Shown here piece by piece: positions 45,112 to 56,639 of a stretch of DNA of 64,000 nt. How positions within the stretch are numbered: the stretch's first letter is position 1; every line of letters begins with the position of its first letter. The notes beneath the pieces are model-generated. The model did no database searches. It was not told the DNA's origin and saw only the letters and a list, made by a program, of their open reading frames with translations. A program made the position numbers and the translations under genes. The DNA is from Hymenopellis radicata (Eukaryota > Basidiomycota > Agaricomycetes > Agaricales > Physalacriaceae): NCBI GenBank assembly GCA_015501595.1, contig JADNRX010000082.1:1-64000 (forward strand). Direction: 5' to 3'.

Positions 45112-47174
45112 CTATTTGCAAGCCTCTTCAATTTCCTTCCTCCACCGCTTCTGAATGTCAATAGACTCTCTGAAGATCTTGTACTTTGCCTCCAAAAGCC
45201 TCTTCACCTTGGGTGAGGCCGAAGGGACAATCATCGTGCCGGGAGGCGTCATTTCAACCTAGTCAAGTTGTTGGAGTGGCTTCTGTCAAATAATCTGAGC
45301 TTACCATGATCTTCCAAAGCGCCTCCCCCTGCTCCTTCTCCCCCATAGCTTTTTTCCCTTGTGCCTCTGAAGCGAAACGACCGAGCATAGCGGCACCGAG
45401 AACCACTGCGCCCGCGTGGTCGAATGGCAACACGACGGGCATCCCACATGTGTCTGCAAAGAGCTGCATCATAGGGATGTTCTTGGCTTGCCCGCCGCTC
45501 ATATAGATCGAATCAATCTTGTGGCCTTTTCTGTTCATCTCGTCAACGATATGACGCGTCTGAAGCGCGATAGCCTCGAGCGTCACGTTGTATTTACGAG
45601 CAAGATCGTGTAAACCGGCATCCTATCTCCAGTTGAGTAAATCAAAGTCGGTGGCGAAAAAGGCCGTACAAGTGTAATGCCGACCAAAGAGCCACGCATA
45701 CGTGGATCAGCAATTGGAGAGCGGTTACCTGTAGCAGTAAGATAAGTCCAAGGCGCAAGGTTAAACACTATACCATGTAAATCGGGATAGAGGTGAAGGT
45801 CTTTCGTGAGCTCTGTCAAGCTGTCGACTTTCTCGCGTGCCTTGAGTTCCTCAAGAAGGTCCTGAAGGACTGATAGAATGTTATTATGACATCCCTGTAA
45901 GTAAAGACTCGGCTTACCGACGTGAATATTCTTTCCTTGCGCTTTACCTGCTTCGACCAATTTTGGATACGCCGCGTGAGTTGTAAGCATAAAGTCGATT
46001 AACTAGAGGAAGATTAGTAACGAATGGCAAGTATACATTTGGACGTTTCACCTGTCCGGTCGACGACTGTCCGCCCTCGTTCATCCACCAGCCACGGAAC
46101 ACTGGGTCCTAAGGAGCCGTCAGCGAGGCATCTCGAACAATTACAAGAACCTAACCTTGTAAGGCCCCCAAACGCCATCAACAAACACGTCTTGAGGGCT
46201 CTGGACAATATGACAGGTACTAGTACCCGCCACGGCTGCCAATCGATGCCCGGACTCTTCAAAGCCGGGAAGCTCACTAGTCACTTTTCCTTCCCTCGTC
46301 TTGCTGCTCGCCGCGACAGTGCCTAGCCAGCCCGCATACGCGTCAATCAAACCGCTTCCGACGGGTGTGCCCTCAAGCAGACCAAGCTCCTCCGCGGCGC
46401 GTTTGGACAATCCGTGACCCACGGGCATACCAGCAGTCAGGACGTTCATGTCGGCAGCACCCAACTGGGAGTAGTCGTTTTGAATGAGCTGCTCTAGGCC
46501 AATCGTTTTGAAGAATTCGGGCTGCCAGCCAGAGTTGGGAACGAAGGAGCATTTACAGGTTACCGAGCAGCATGATCGGGTGTTATCAGCCGTGGCGCGG
46601 TACGTGAGGAAGTCGGGGAGATCGAAGAATTGGCAGTTGGAGAACAGAGAAGGATCCATGTGGTTCTTGAGCCAAAGGACCTTGGGGATCTCCATCTCCA
46701 ACTACAAAGCGATGAGCTACGTCGGCGGATGTTGGGTGGAAAACATACGCTCATAGTCCCGCCGACATAGTCGAGCACGATAGATCCAGTGCTGTTGATC
46801 AAGTCGGCCTCCTTCTCAGCACGGTGGTCGGCCCAAAGGATGACATTACGAGCCCCAGGCTTGCCCAGCGAATCACCCTTGGTGACTGTAATCGGCTCAC
46901 CCTGAAGATCAGAAACCGCCAGCGAGCACGTCGCATCGAAGCCCAATCCCTTGACCGCCGATGGAGGGACCTTGGATTCCGCCAGGCAGGTCTTGACACA
47001 GGTCGATATCGCCTCCCAGATGTTGTTGGTCGACTGTTCAAAGATGCGATGGTCCTCAGTGTCGCGAAAAGTGAGCGTATCCTTGGTGCAGGACGCGACG
47101 GTGGTTCCGTCTTGCTTCACGAGCGACGCGCGCGCAGAGCCCGTCCCGACGTCGACGCCGATGTAGTACGACAT
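45112..47174 (-). CDS. FGGY kinase, D-ribulokinase-like
   Basis: This phosphorylates a pentulose, by similarity D-ribulose (yeast Ydr109c and animal FGGY type). The start at 47174 gives the N-terminal phosphate-binding motif SYYIGVDVGTGSARASLV. Then come GLGFDATCSLAV and WADHRAEKEAD, PKVLWLKNH, FFDLPDFLTYRATAD, and in the second domain GTSTCHIV, DPVFRGWWMNEGGQSSTGQ, HGNRSPIADPRMRG and the FGGY-like end SIYMSGGQAKNIPMMQLFAD. Several 45-60 bp introns interrupt it; the last (ending GACTAG near 45259) leads to VEMTPPGTMIVPSASPKVKR and the stop at 45112. It looks complete. A copy of its first 40 codons lies at 56640-56757. Confidence 0.85.
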
Positions 47175-48108
47175 TTTTGTGTGAAAGTCGTATGAGAGTA
47201 AGAAGGAAGACGTCGCGTGTACGTTTTTGTGGAGTAACTTTCCCCAAGTTGGGGTCGGCACCCGGCCCGGACGACGATCCGCTCTAGTGGCGCACAGGTG
47301 AATGTCATTTTAACCACCAGAAATGAGATACATACACTGCAACCAATCTCCCAAGTAGACATGTCGGTAAATGATTTGATTCAGCCGGAAAATCGAAATC
47401 CTCTTACTTAGTCTTTTAACTTCAAGTTGATTCCAAGTCTCTCTGAATTCCTTTACTACGGACAAGAAACATTCTGAGCCTCATACGTTCTAGAAATTGA
47501 TGTACAGACTGATACGCTCAGATATACCGACTCCAGTGGCTACCTGTTGTTGTAAATCTGAAACTCGGGCCATCCGCGACGTCGTTACAATACTATGACT
47601 CTGTGCGGCGCGCCACGCTCAGTACTGAACGGAAATATCCATCTCATCACTCTTGCATTTCCTAAGCCTGGCTAATACCTCCTGAACCAGAGGATACCGT
47701 TCAATATTGAGCTGTGTGGAACATCTGGGTTCGGGTTAGGATTACCTGCAACCATCCAGTTTCCTCCAATGCATAGATATTCTTTTCGTTTTGACCGTCA
47801 TCACTACCTCAATCTCGACTTTTCATCCCGGTGCTCCTAGGTCTGATGCCACGGTCACCCACCACAAACCACCGTAGGTAGGTAAGTATGGTTAGCTGGA
47901 GCCCTGCCACGCTAATGGCTCTCAATTTTTGACGTCCAGCTTTCGAATTTGAACGAAATCTGTTACATTATCGTATCGTGTTATGTACTACGTTGTTGAA
48001 ATACCGTCCTGAAAGAACTGTGGCGTAAAAGGCTCGACCGTCGCTGAAATGAATCACAGAAGCAGGAACGAGATATACGTGTATGCGTATCAACAGTGTC
48101 CAGAACAA
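47175..48108. other. Spacer with an F-box tail relic
   Basis: This is mostly unassigned sequence. On the minus strand, about 47625-47690 reads LARLRKCKSDEMDISVQY, which matches the last codons of the coiled-coil F-box family (paralogue at 57655: LGKCKRDGMDISV). It is therefore a fragment of that family. Nothing else is supported. Confidence 0.4.
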
Positions 48109-49617
48109 TTATGATCCAACAATGAGGCCATCTGCCTCAGCCGAAACCCGTACAGTCAAAATCATCCCATCGTCCACCAACGCCTGCAAGTGCTTCCTGA
48201 GCGACTTCGAAGGGTTCCACGAATTCTTCTTATGCTGAACAAGCCTAAAATTGTGCAGCTTGACCATCGCAGGCTCCGTAGACCCTTTCCAGCGAAACTG
48301 CAGCAGGCGAACAAGTTCAACATCGGAGGCGATGAACGGAAACGCGCCATCGTAAACGACGGACAGGCTAAAAACACCAAGGCGAGGAAGCCATGTCTTC
48401 TCTCTGTTGTTGAGATTGGCGAAGAGCTTCTTGAGTGTGTTGTTACTTCTGATTCTAGGAGTCGTGTCGAATGGCATGTCCTTGGTCGCTTCAGGAGGAG
48501 TAGCATTAATATGGAGCACTTCCAGATTCTCCATGTGCGCTATAGCAGACACGAACACGTCAGAGGTGATAAAGACATCGACAAGCGTCAAACGGGTGAT
48601 CTTGTGTGCACAATTGGAGCGCAGAAGAAGCTTCTCCAGCGACTCGAATACGCCATCCATTGACCGAGGAGGATCACCACTCTCATCTCTTGCACGGATA
48701 CGAACGAGTTTGACGTCCGTCAACTCGGGCAGAATGAGGTGGTCGAGGATGACAGCGCATGCTACTTCCAATCGACGAAGAGAGCTGTTCGTGACCATGA
48801 CGGAGGAAATGAAACGTGTCGGGTTATAGAAGAAGCTACCAAGAAAGGAAAGTGATTCGAGCGTCTGACATGCAGCGACATTGGCCAAGTAAAATCCAAG
48901 AACCCACCCAGAACCCATAAAGGTGCCAGCTTGAGGCGTGGAGCGGTAGCTGATGATCTGATTCCACGGTATATCGGGAGTGCATGGAATGGGAATGTCT
49001 ACAGCGCGCAGGTGAGGGCAGTCTGCAAATGCCTCGATGGTAGCAATCTCGTATGGATACCCTGTATCAATACACTCTGGGAGAATCGCTAGCACCAACG
49101 ATTCGAGTCGAGGAAGCCGTCCCTGGAGTAGATTGACAATCTTCTCGGGTTTATGCCCATGGAAATTGAGTTCTGCTGATCGCCAACGGTGAGATTCGGC
49201 GAAAAGACGCATGATAATCTGATGTCTGATGGTGGTGGACTTGATTGGCTTTGACGCTTCGTTTCCATTGCACGCGTGGTCAATAATCTCGACATCGAGA
49301 ACGCGATTGGCAGATCGAGCAAGGACGAGCTCGAGGGCGGAGACATAGCGGCGGCCCAGCTTCGAAGGTACATGAACCTGGAGTTCGGACCAGAGGGCAG
49401 AATCGGAGAGAACGAGACTTCTCCAGTCCCGGCAGACACGACTGAGAGACCACTGCATCGCATCAGGACTGAAGATGCCTTTGATATGGCGGCGGGAGGT
49501 GAGACTCGTGAGAATTCCCGAGGGGTAGGATGAGCTGAGCGGCGGCACGTAGCATGCCCATCGTAGAATTTCGGACACGACGTCAAATGGGACTTGGTCC
49601 AAGGGTGATTCAGCCAT
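48109..49617 (-). CDS. F-box protein, paralogue 2 of a trio
   Basis: This is an intact 502-residue single-exon gene, opposite in orientation to paralogue 1. The F-box starts PLDQVPFDVVSEILRWACYV. The body follows the same plan and ends VSAEADGLIVGS. Flanking parts are closest to paralogue 3, but residues about 175-275 (for example IATIEAFADCPHLRAVDIP and GSGWVLGFYLANVAACQTLE) are much more diverged than the rest. TATATAAA at 49866-49873 and an intron-like segment ending at the ATG are shared with paralogue 1. Confidence 0.78.
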   Translation of the reverse strand: MAESPLDQVPFDVVSEILRWACYVPPLSSSYPSGILTSLTSRRHIKGIFSPDAMQWSLSRVCRDWRSLVLSDSALWSELQVHVPSKLGRRYVSALELVLARSANRVLDVEIIDHACNGNEASKPIKSTTIRHQIIMRLFAESHRWRSAELNFHGHKPEKIVNLLQGRLPRLESLVLAILPECIDTGYPYEIATIEAFADCPHLRAVDIPIPCTPDIPWNQIISYRSTPQAGTFMGSGWVLGFYLANVAACQTLESLSFLGSFFYNPTRFISSVMVTNSSLRRLEVACAVILDHLILPELTDVKLVRIRARDESGDPPRSMDGVFESLEKLLLRSNCAHKITRLTLVDVFITSDVFVSAIAHMENLEVLHINATPPEATKDMPFDTTPRIRSNNTLKKLFANLNNREKTWLPRLGVFSLSVVYDGAFPFIASDVELVRLLQFRWKGSTEPAMVKLHNFRLVQHKKNSWNPSKSLRKHLQALVDDGMILTVRVSAEADGLIVGS

Positions 49618-50656
49618 CTAAACAAGTGGAGTCAAAAAGGATGAAATGTTGATGAGATCTGAGTGGCATACGAGGCTTTTGTTCAATGAGCTTGGAAATC
49701 TCAAGTAGTGGCCTGCTACCCGGATAAGGGCCGAAATACACACTTCGCAGCTGTCCGAGGAGAAAAGAGTCCATGAGCAAAAGGCCGGTAGATAAGAGCC
49801 AACAAATACTACTACTGACCTAGCAAGAGAAGGCAGAACCGTGTGAGACTCCTCCCCTTGCCAGGTTTATATATGCTCGAGGAGGTATGTCTCGAGAAGT
49901 CCGACTTTCACGATCCACAAACGGCTCATCCTAAAGAAAGACATGAATATAGCGGACTTTGGGCGGACTGTAAGAACATTCTCTCCGGAGGAAGACGGCG
50001 GAGTGGGAGAGCCTGGGGAGAGCCCCGGAGGCGACTGACAGTGTGCCTGCCCAGGCCTGCCCTAAAGTCATCGATCCATCACGCGTACGCCCTCCGATAT
50101 TACTAGAAGTGAACTCCCATTTGACGCTGAGAGTCTCCAGCACGCAGTACACTCTGTTACCAGCAGAAGGAGGCTCAGGCCGTTGCACAAGTACGATTGC
50201 CGGATATGTACCACCTTGTAATTAGTATTGCCTGCAAGAGAGTACCGCGCGGAACACGTGTAAAGAACGCGTAGTATCAGGAGTAGAATCAAGAAGTTTT
50301 AACGCGTTTCTGAGCCGACGTGGTTTAGGCGTGAGATATACGTGATGGAGGTTGGATAGAGGTCGGGCTCAAGCTCAAGCTGAAGAGTCAAACGATGTTT
50401 CAGGTCAAGGCATGCGTTGCTTCTTACCAGTTTCTTCTAATGAGCTCGACCCGTGAATCTCGACCTTTCATCCCGACAAAACGACGTGATTATAGTATGG
50501 CTAGCTGGTAAGTGTAGAGATCCATGCCGCGGACTCAAAGAGCAACATGGATCTCGACTTTTGACAAACCAGCTTTCGAGAACGAATGAACAAACTGTTA
50601 CATTATCGTAAGGTCTATCGTGCTATGTACCATGTTGTTGAAATACCGCAGAATAA
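49618..50656. repeat. Duplicated promoter and F-box relic between paralogues
   Basis: From the gene at 48109-49617 outwards: its promoter with TATATAAA, then minus-strand remains of a coiled-coil F-box gene (LETLSVKWEFTS near 50130). Next is the 3' flank of the 50657-52171 gene. The order mirrors 32.1-34.7 kb. The phrase GCCTGCCCTAAAGT (50055-50068) recurs at 52351-52364 and, with one change, at 59564-59578. Confidence 0.55.
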
Positions 50657-52171
50657 TTATGATCCAACAATGAGGCCATCTGCCTCAGCGGAAACCCGTA
50701 CAGTCAAAATTATCCCATCGTCCACCAACGCCTGCAAGTCCTTCCTGATCGACTTCGAAGGGTTCCACAAATTCTTCGTATGCTGAACAAGCCTAAAATT
50801 TTGCAGCTTGACCATCGCAGGCTCCATAGACCCTTTCCGGCGAAACTGCAGCAGGCGAACAAGTTCAACATCGGAGGCGATGAACGGAAAGGCGCCATCG
50901 TGAACGACGGACAGGCTAAATACGCGAAGTCGAGGAAGCCATATCTTCTCTCTATTGGTGAGATTGGCGAAGAGCTTCTTGAGTGTGTTGTTGCTATGAT
51001 TCACTGTGATTCTAGGAGTGGTGTCGAATGACATGTCCTTGGTCGCTTCGGGAGGAGTAGCATTGATATGGAGCTCCTCCAGATTCTCCATGTGCGCTAT
51101 AGCGGACACGAACGCATGAGAGGTGATAGAGACATCAACAAGTGTCAAGCGGGTGATCTTGTGCGCACGATTGGAGCGCAGAAGAAGCTTCTCCAGCGAC
51201 TCGAATACGCCATCCATTGACGGAGGAGGACCACCGCTCTCATCTCTTGCACGGATACGAACGATTTTGGCATCCGTCAACTCGGGCAGAATGAGGTGGT
51301 CGAGGATGACAGCGCATGCTACTTCCAATCGACGAATAGAGCTGTTCGTGACCATGAGGGAGGATCTGGAGCGTGCCGGGTTGTGGAAGCAGGTATCAAG
51401 ATAAGAAAGTGATTCGAGCGCCTGGCATTCACCAACATTGGTCAGGTAAGAATCAAGAGGCCACCGAGAACCCGCAACGGTACCGTCTTGACGCGTGCAG
51501 CGGTATCTGCTGATCAGATTCCAGTGTATATCGGTAGCACATGGAACGGGAATGTCTACAACGCGTAGGTAAGGACAGTCTGCGAATGCACGGATGGTAG
51601 GAATCGATAATGGAAACCCTATCCCTATACGCAGAGGCTCCGGGACAACCGCTAGCACCAACGATTCGAGTCGAGGAAGCCGTCCCTGGAGTAGATTGAC
51701 GATCTTGTCGGGCGCGCGCCCACGGAAATGAAGTTCTGCTGATCGCCAACGGTGTGATTCGGCGAAAAGACGGACGATAATCTCATGTTTGGTGCTGGAA
51801 GACTCGACTGGCTTTGACGCTTCGTCTCCATCGCACGCAAGGTCAATAATCTCGACATCGAGAGCGTGATTGGCAGATCGAGCAAGGACGAGCTCAAGGG
51901 TGAAGACGTAGCGGTGGCCCAGCTGTGGGTGTACATGAACCTGGAGTTCGGACCAGAGGGCAGGATAGGAGAGAACGAGACTCCTCCAGTCCCGACAGAC
52001 GCGACTGAGCGACCACTGCATCGCATCAGGACTGAAGATGCCTTTGGTGGTGTGGCGGGAGGTGAGAGTTCCCGGGGGGTAGGATGAGCTGAGCGGTGGC
52101 ATGTAGCATGCCCATCGTAGAATTTCAGACACGACGTCAAATGGGACTTGGTCCAACGGTGATTCAGCCAT
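50657..52171 (-). CDS. F-box protein, paralogue 3 of a trio
   Basis: This is an intact 504-residue single-exon gene in tandem with paralogue 2. The F-box (PLDQVPFDVVSEILRWACYM) and C-terminal half (LPELTDAKIVRIRARDESG to VSAEADGLIVGS) are closest to paralogue 2. The middle (IGFPLSIPTIRAFADCPYLR, RWPLDSYLTNVG, LESLSYLD) is closest to paralogue 1. Upstream, the 5'UTR intron (GTATGTCATCC..TTGATTAG) is kept, but similarity to the other promoters ends near 52240 and the TATATAAA box is absent. This copy may therefore be differently expressed. Confidence 0.78.
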   Translation of the reverse strand: MAESPLDQVPFDVVSEILRWACYMPPLSSSYPPGTLTSRHTTKGIFSPDAMQWSLSRVCRDWRSLVLSYPALWSELQVHVHPQLGHRYVFTLELVLARSANHALDVEIIDLACDGDEASKPVESSSTKHEIIVRLFAESHRWRSAELHFRGRAPDKIVNLLQGRLPRLESLVLAVVPEPLRIGIGFPLSIPTIRAFADCPYLRVVDIPVPCATDIHWNLISRYRCTRQDGTVAGSRWPLDSYLTNVGECQALESLSYLDTCFHNPARSRSSLMVTNSSIRRLEVACAVILDHLILPELTDAKIVRIRARDESGGPPPSMDGVFESLEKLLLRSNRAHKITRLTLVDVSITSHAFVSAIAHMENLEELHINATPPEATKDMSFDTTPRITVNHSNNTLKKLFANLTNREKIWLPRLRVFSLSVVHDGAFPFIASDVELVRLLQFRRKGSMEPAMVKLQNFRLVQHTKNLWNPSKSIRKDLQALVDDGIILTVRVSAEADGLIVGS

Positions 52172-52827
52172 CTAATCAAGTGTGGTTGAAAGGATAGAAC
52201 GTTGATGAGGTCTGGATGACATACGAGTCTTATGTTGAGAAGGTATCGATAAAAGTTTGATGAGATTGGAATGTCTTACATAGGACGCTATGGACTTGAA
52301 TAACTTTAAGGGGCTGTACAGTGTAGGCAGTGTAATGTAGAAACGAAAAGGCCTGCCCTAAAGTGGTCACGAGGGCACCTTTGCGAACTTTCATTCATGG
52401 AGCCCACCACTACACCAGAATGCGGCTGAGTCCAATCTATCGCCCCGACAATGGAGACTCCTCCGCATGGAAGTAAACGAATCAATTCCTCCACCTGGTT
52501 CGGGCGCTGCGAGGACAGAACCAAAAACAGTTCTTCGGACTGCCACAGGACGAGGCTTGAACAGGCCCCGGGAAGCTCCCCTAGACCGCCGGCGGAAAAA
52601 TTGAATATGGATGTGCAGTTTCGCCGTCGTAATACGATAGACTGGGATAGATAAATCAACCTACAATGGCGCCCCGCAGCAAGAAAATCGAATTTTCAAT
52701 AGGTGTGTGATATTTATCATAGTACATGAGATCCCCAGTGATTTTTGAATATTTGAGGTCTTTTGGGAGCCAAAAAAATGGATATTTGAGGCTCTGAGGC
52801 TCGCCGGGGGTCTAGCTTCCCGGGGCC
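52172..52827. other. Spacer between F-box and NACHT genes
   Basis: This short intergenic region lies between divergent genes. It has no supported gene; the minus-strand frame at 52306-52659 has no family features. The duplicated NACHT unit begins at about 52828. Confidence 0.45.
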
Positions 52828-55590
52828 TGTCGATATGGTCCTCGAAGAATGGTTCAGCTGGAGGTGCCTCGCAGCTTCGATTTCGCGTCAACGTACTTTA
52901 AAGTGGCAGGCAGGACGGAGACTTGCAGGTAGTTCCTACAAGTAATTTCTGAGGGCCTCTCTTCCAGGATACTTGTCCGCAGAAGTGCCTGCGCGCGCCA
53001 ATGGACTCCCAACTCATATTTTCCGGAAAGCCAGCTCTCCGACCCAGATGGACGTTGAGATTTCGACATCGCGTTGCGCGCGACGTACTCGCGCACGCGA
53101 TTTGTCTGCCAGAAACATCCGCTCTCGGTCTTCTCTGGCCTCGTTGTGAAGCCACGAAACAATGTTTTCTAATCGGGTACGCTTCCTCCACTCACGTCTG
53201 AAGACCCTAGTTCTGACAAGAACCTAGTTGGTTGGTGGAGAAACCACAGGAATGTTTAAACACCGTTTCACAAGCTGCACGGAACCCTCATCGCCGTATT
53301 CAAAGGAAGCGCTGGAACATTGTCGGCCAAAAATTGCGACCCAATCAGCATCATGAAGGCGTCGACTCGAGCCAGTCCGAATCATCAAGTGTTTCGAATG
53401 GGACTGGTTCGACTCTAAAGGCATCGACAGTAGACCGTCTCCAACGAATACACACATTCCGTGATGGCGCCCTTACGCGACGCGTCATGTTCTGTCCGTA
53501 AGGATACTCTGATTCTCACCCATCACTGTGCGGGAAGGTCGTCAAGAGTGTCGCGGCTAATGCTTCCGGCCACGAAGTTGCTCTCAATCATGTGTTGACT
53601 ACACGAGCTGATCAGAGTAAAAAACCGTGGGTGTTCGCATCCACCACCATACCGTCTCTGCACTGATCGACCATCTATCGCTCATACTCGCCATGTCGTT
53701 TGACCCCGGATCGATCATATCCCTCATCCAGACCTGCCAGACGCTGTACGATTATTTTAAGGATGTCAAGCAGTCATCCGTGGAACGCCGTCGGCTTCTC
53801 GATGAGGCTGTCTCTCTACAGTCCGCGTTGAAGGCACTGCAGAGATTAGTGAACGTCAATGATCCTGCTTCGACGGAACAGCTGGCGCAGCTCTTAGGCT
53901 CGTCGCAACCTTTCTATGAAGCGCTGCGGAAAACACTCACGGACGTCGAGGCTGTTCTGAGGAACGGAGTGGCCAAACCAAAGGCCAAGAGGTGGCAGGT
54001 TCTATGGAGGCGGCTGGTTGCTGCGCTCCGGTGGACAGCCGACAAGGCGGAGGTCAATGCTCTGCTCTCTGACCTCGAGCGCCAGAAAAGCCGGATTATG
54101 ATTGCACTTCAACACGATATGTTGTGAGTTAATTGATTGAATTTATCGTGATTTAGTTCTAACCTTCGGTAGCAAGAACCAGGACGGCATCGATGGCAAG
54201 CTCGACGACATGGATCATCACATCGGCAGTGAGTAACCTGGGATTTTTAAGCGTCCATCAATAGACACTGAGATGTTGACAAGATGAGGACCGCCTAAAG
54301 ATCGCACATTTTATTTCCAAGAGCGACTACAGTGGTCACCGGATCGATTTGCTTGAGAAACGGCTGTCGGGAACGGGAACCTGGGTGATACAACATCCCG
54401 ACTTTGTTGCATGGCGGGATGATCGAGAGTCACCAAGAACGTTGTGGTGCTACGGGCATCGTGCGTCGATTTCGCCACTGTAACAGATTTGGGCTGATCA
54501 GAAGACCATTGTAGCCGGAACTGGAAAGTCGGTCGCAGCGTGAGTCCACTGGTGTTGGTTTATACAACGTCCTCAAATCCGATTTCTTGCAGAGCGTTCA
54601 TCGCTGATCATCTTCAATCCACGGGCAACATCGTGCTCTCCGTGTTCTGCAGATACTCTTTGGATGCCTTCACGACCCCGCTTCCCGTCTTACGTGGCTT
54701 ACTTCGGCAGCTCATCGAGAAGACTACGAAGGTTCCACCTACCATCTGCGACCGCTATTGGAGTGGAACCCACCCCAGCCCAGATGAACTTCCTATCCTT
54801 TTGGCCGAAGTAGCGGCTTACCATACGCGGCCCTTATACATCGTCATTGACGCCCTTGACGAATGCCCAATCGGTATCGACCTCCTACGTGCAATCCAGC
54901 AACTCGAGTCCTCTTTTCGCGTCCTCGTCACATCACGCCCGGTCTTCCGAGAGATCAACGAGCACCCATCTATCAAGATTCGTGCTTCGGACGATGATAT
55001 CCTCATTGCCGTTGATACAACACTGTCAAGGCTCAAGCACGCTTGGTTGGACGAGAAGCTGAAGGAAAAAGTGAGAGTGCAGGTTGTCAAGAAGGCCGAT
55101 GGCATGTTCCTCTTGGCCTCCCTTCAGCTCCGGGAACTGGAGCGCGATGTTACCTGTCAACGTGATGTCCTGGTTATTCTGGATTCGTTACCACGCACGT
55201 TGGACGACGCGTACAAGCTGACCTTTCAGCGAATCCGCGAACAGGGTGAACGGAAGAACGAGTTGGCATGTCGCACTCTTGCCTTGACTACCGTGAGGCT
55301 GTATAAGTGTGACAGCGCACAAAATATACTTGCAGCAGGAAACAGGACTCAATGGACGGATATCGAAACTATTGTGCAGTGTTGCCATGGGCTTCTTGAG
55401 ATGTATCTGGATTTAATAGGTATTGAGCCGAAGCTGGATTTCATACGTACGTAAGCCCATTGCTTGCAGTTCTTCTTTGTTGACTAACCTTCCAACCAGA
55501 TTATTCTGCGCATGAATATACCATATCTCACTGGTCGGAACTTTTTCCGGAGAATCCCATCCGATGGAACGTCTGTCTTCAATTGGGATA
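52828..55590 (+). repeat. Inverted duplication, NACHT unit 2
   Basis: This is the reverse-orientation partner of 20720-23482, with small substitutions and indels. It covers the upstream flank, the promoter and coding sequence to NVCLQ. Beyond TGTCTTCAA(T/G)TGGGAT the two copies have nothing recognisable in common. Confidence 0.8.
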
Positions 55591-56044
55591 TTCTAACCTG
55601 ACGAGCCCTCACAAGACCGGAGTGAATCTCTCTTGTTGGGACAGTATAGTACAGGACATGAGGCGACCGGAGCAGCTGGATCAGGTCGTATCTCTACTCT
55701 CGACTCCCGCGGGCAGAGCATCGATTGCTGAGTACGAACCCCTGCTCGCACTGGGCCATGATCCTTTACTGATTGCATGGTATTTCAACCATTTGCATGT
55801 CATACGATATATGATACAGACTGTACCTCAAGACATCAGCAACCTCGCATCCGTCTGCAGAGGTGTGCTGATGGATGTTCAAGGGGTGAGGAACGAGCTC
55901 CGGGAAAACGAGCGCCTGGCCAAGCTAAGGAAGGAGCTTGATTGTAGGCTTAGACCACATGTTGACTCTCGACTACTCTTTTCTGAATCGCCTTACTCTT
56001 ACATATGTAGACTTCAGGCATCCAGCGTGTCCCGCGTGTACTGA
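53693..56044 (+). CDS. NACHT STAND NTPase, copy 2
   Basis: Copy 2 has the same architecture as copy 1: helical N-terminal domain, then P-loop WCYG|HPGTGKSVAA formed across an intron (GTGCGTCG..CATTGTAG). Walker B LYIVIDALDECP, RVLVTSRP and VVKKADGMFLLASL follow. After the intron GTACGTAAG..CAACCAG comes HYSAHEYTISHWSELFPENP. From 55590 its C-terminus is its own: SNLTSPHKTGVNLSCWD, LLSTPAGRASIAEYEPLLA and DISNLASVCRGVL, about 150 residues. A further intron (GTAGGCTTAG..ATATGTAG near 55945-56010) would extend the protein to a stop at 56156 instead of 56044. It is divergent from the F-box paralogue 3. Probable role: signal-responsive switch of the NLR type; ligand unknown. Confidence 0.72.
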
Positions 56045-56639
56045 CTGGATTTTCACGCTGTTTTTTTTAAAGTCGATGTATTCCAGGTCGTTCAATCCAT
56101 CCCGCAAAACTCCGGGGTGGAAATCGAGTGTTTATGGCGCGATCGAGTCATGTTGATGGGATCCATAGTAAGTAATCCATCCCAAGAAGTTGAGCATCAA
56201 ACAACTGGAGATGATCGCGCTGTTCGTGAGGGAGTCAGCTCCAGAATATTTTCCAGCTGGATCTACGCGAGTTTACGAACGGCTAGGGATAAGGAAAGCG
56301 ACGACCTGACGATGTCTGAAGTCATCGGGCCTGCCACGCCTCGGAGGCTTTTCTCATTACACTCACGACGCTCGACGGCGTAGAGAGGCTCGAACTGTAT
56401 GGCCAAGAAACCCATCCAAATGCGTGAGTCTGGCGTGTATACGTTGAACATAAGCCTATCTGACGGATTTCTGTCATATTTATATATATACTCAGGCTGG
56501 CCTTTTCGTCAATTCATTTCTCGTACAGGTGTCTCAAAACTTGCAGGTCCTCAGTTAGCGGATGGCGCTTCATCCGTCAATATCGCTGCTCCGTCAGTGA
56601 ACCCCGCCGAACCAAATGCCATTGACGTTTTCTTAGAAT

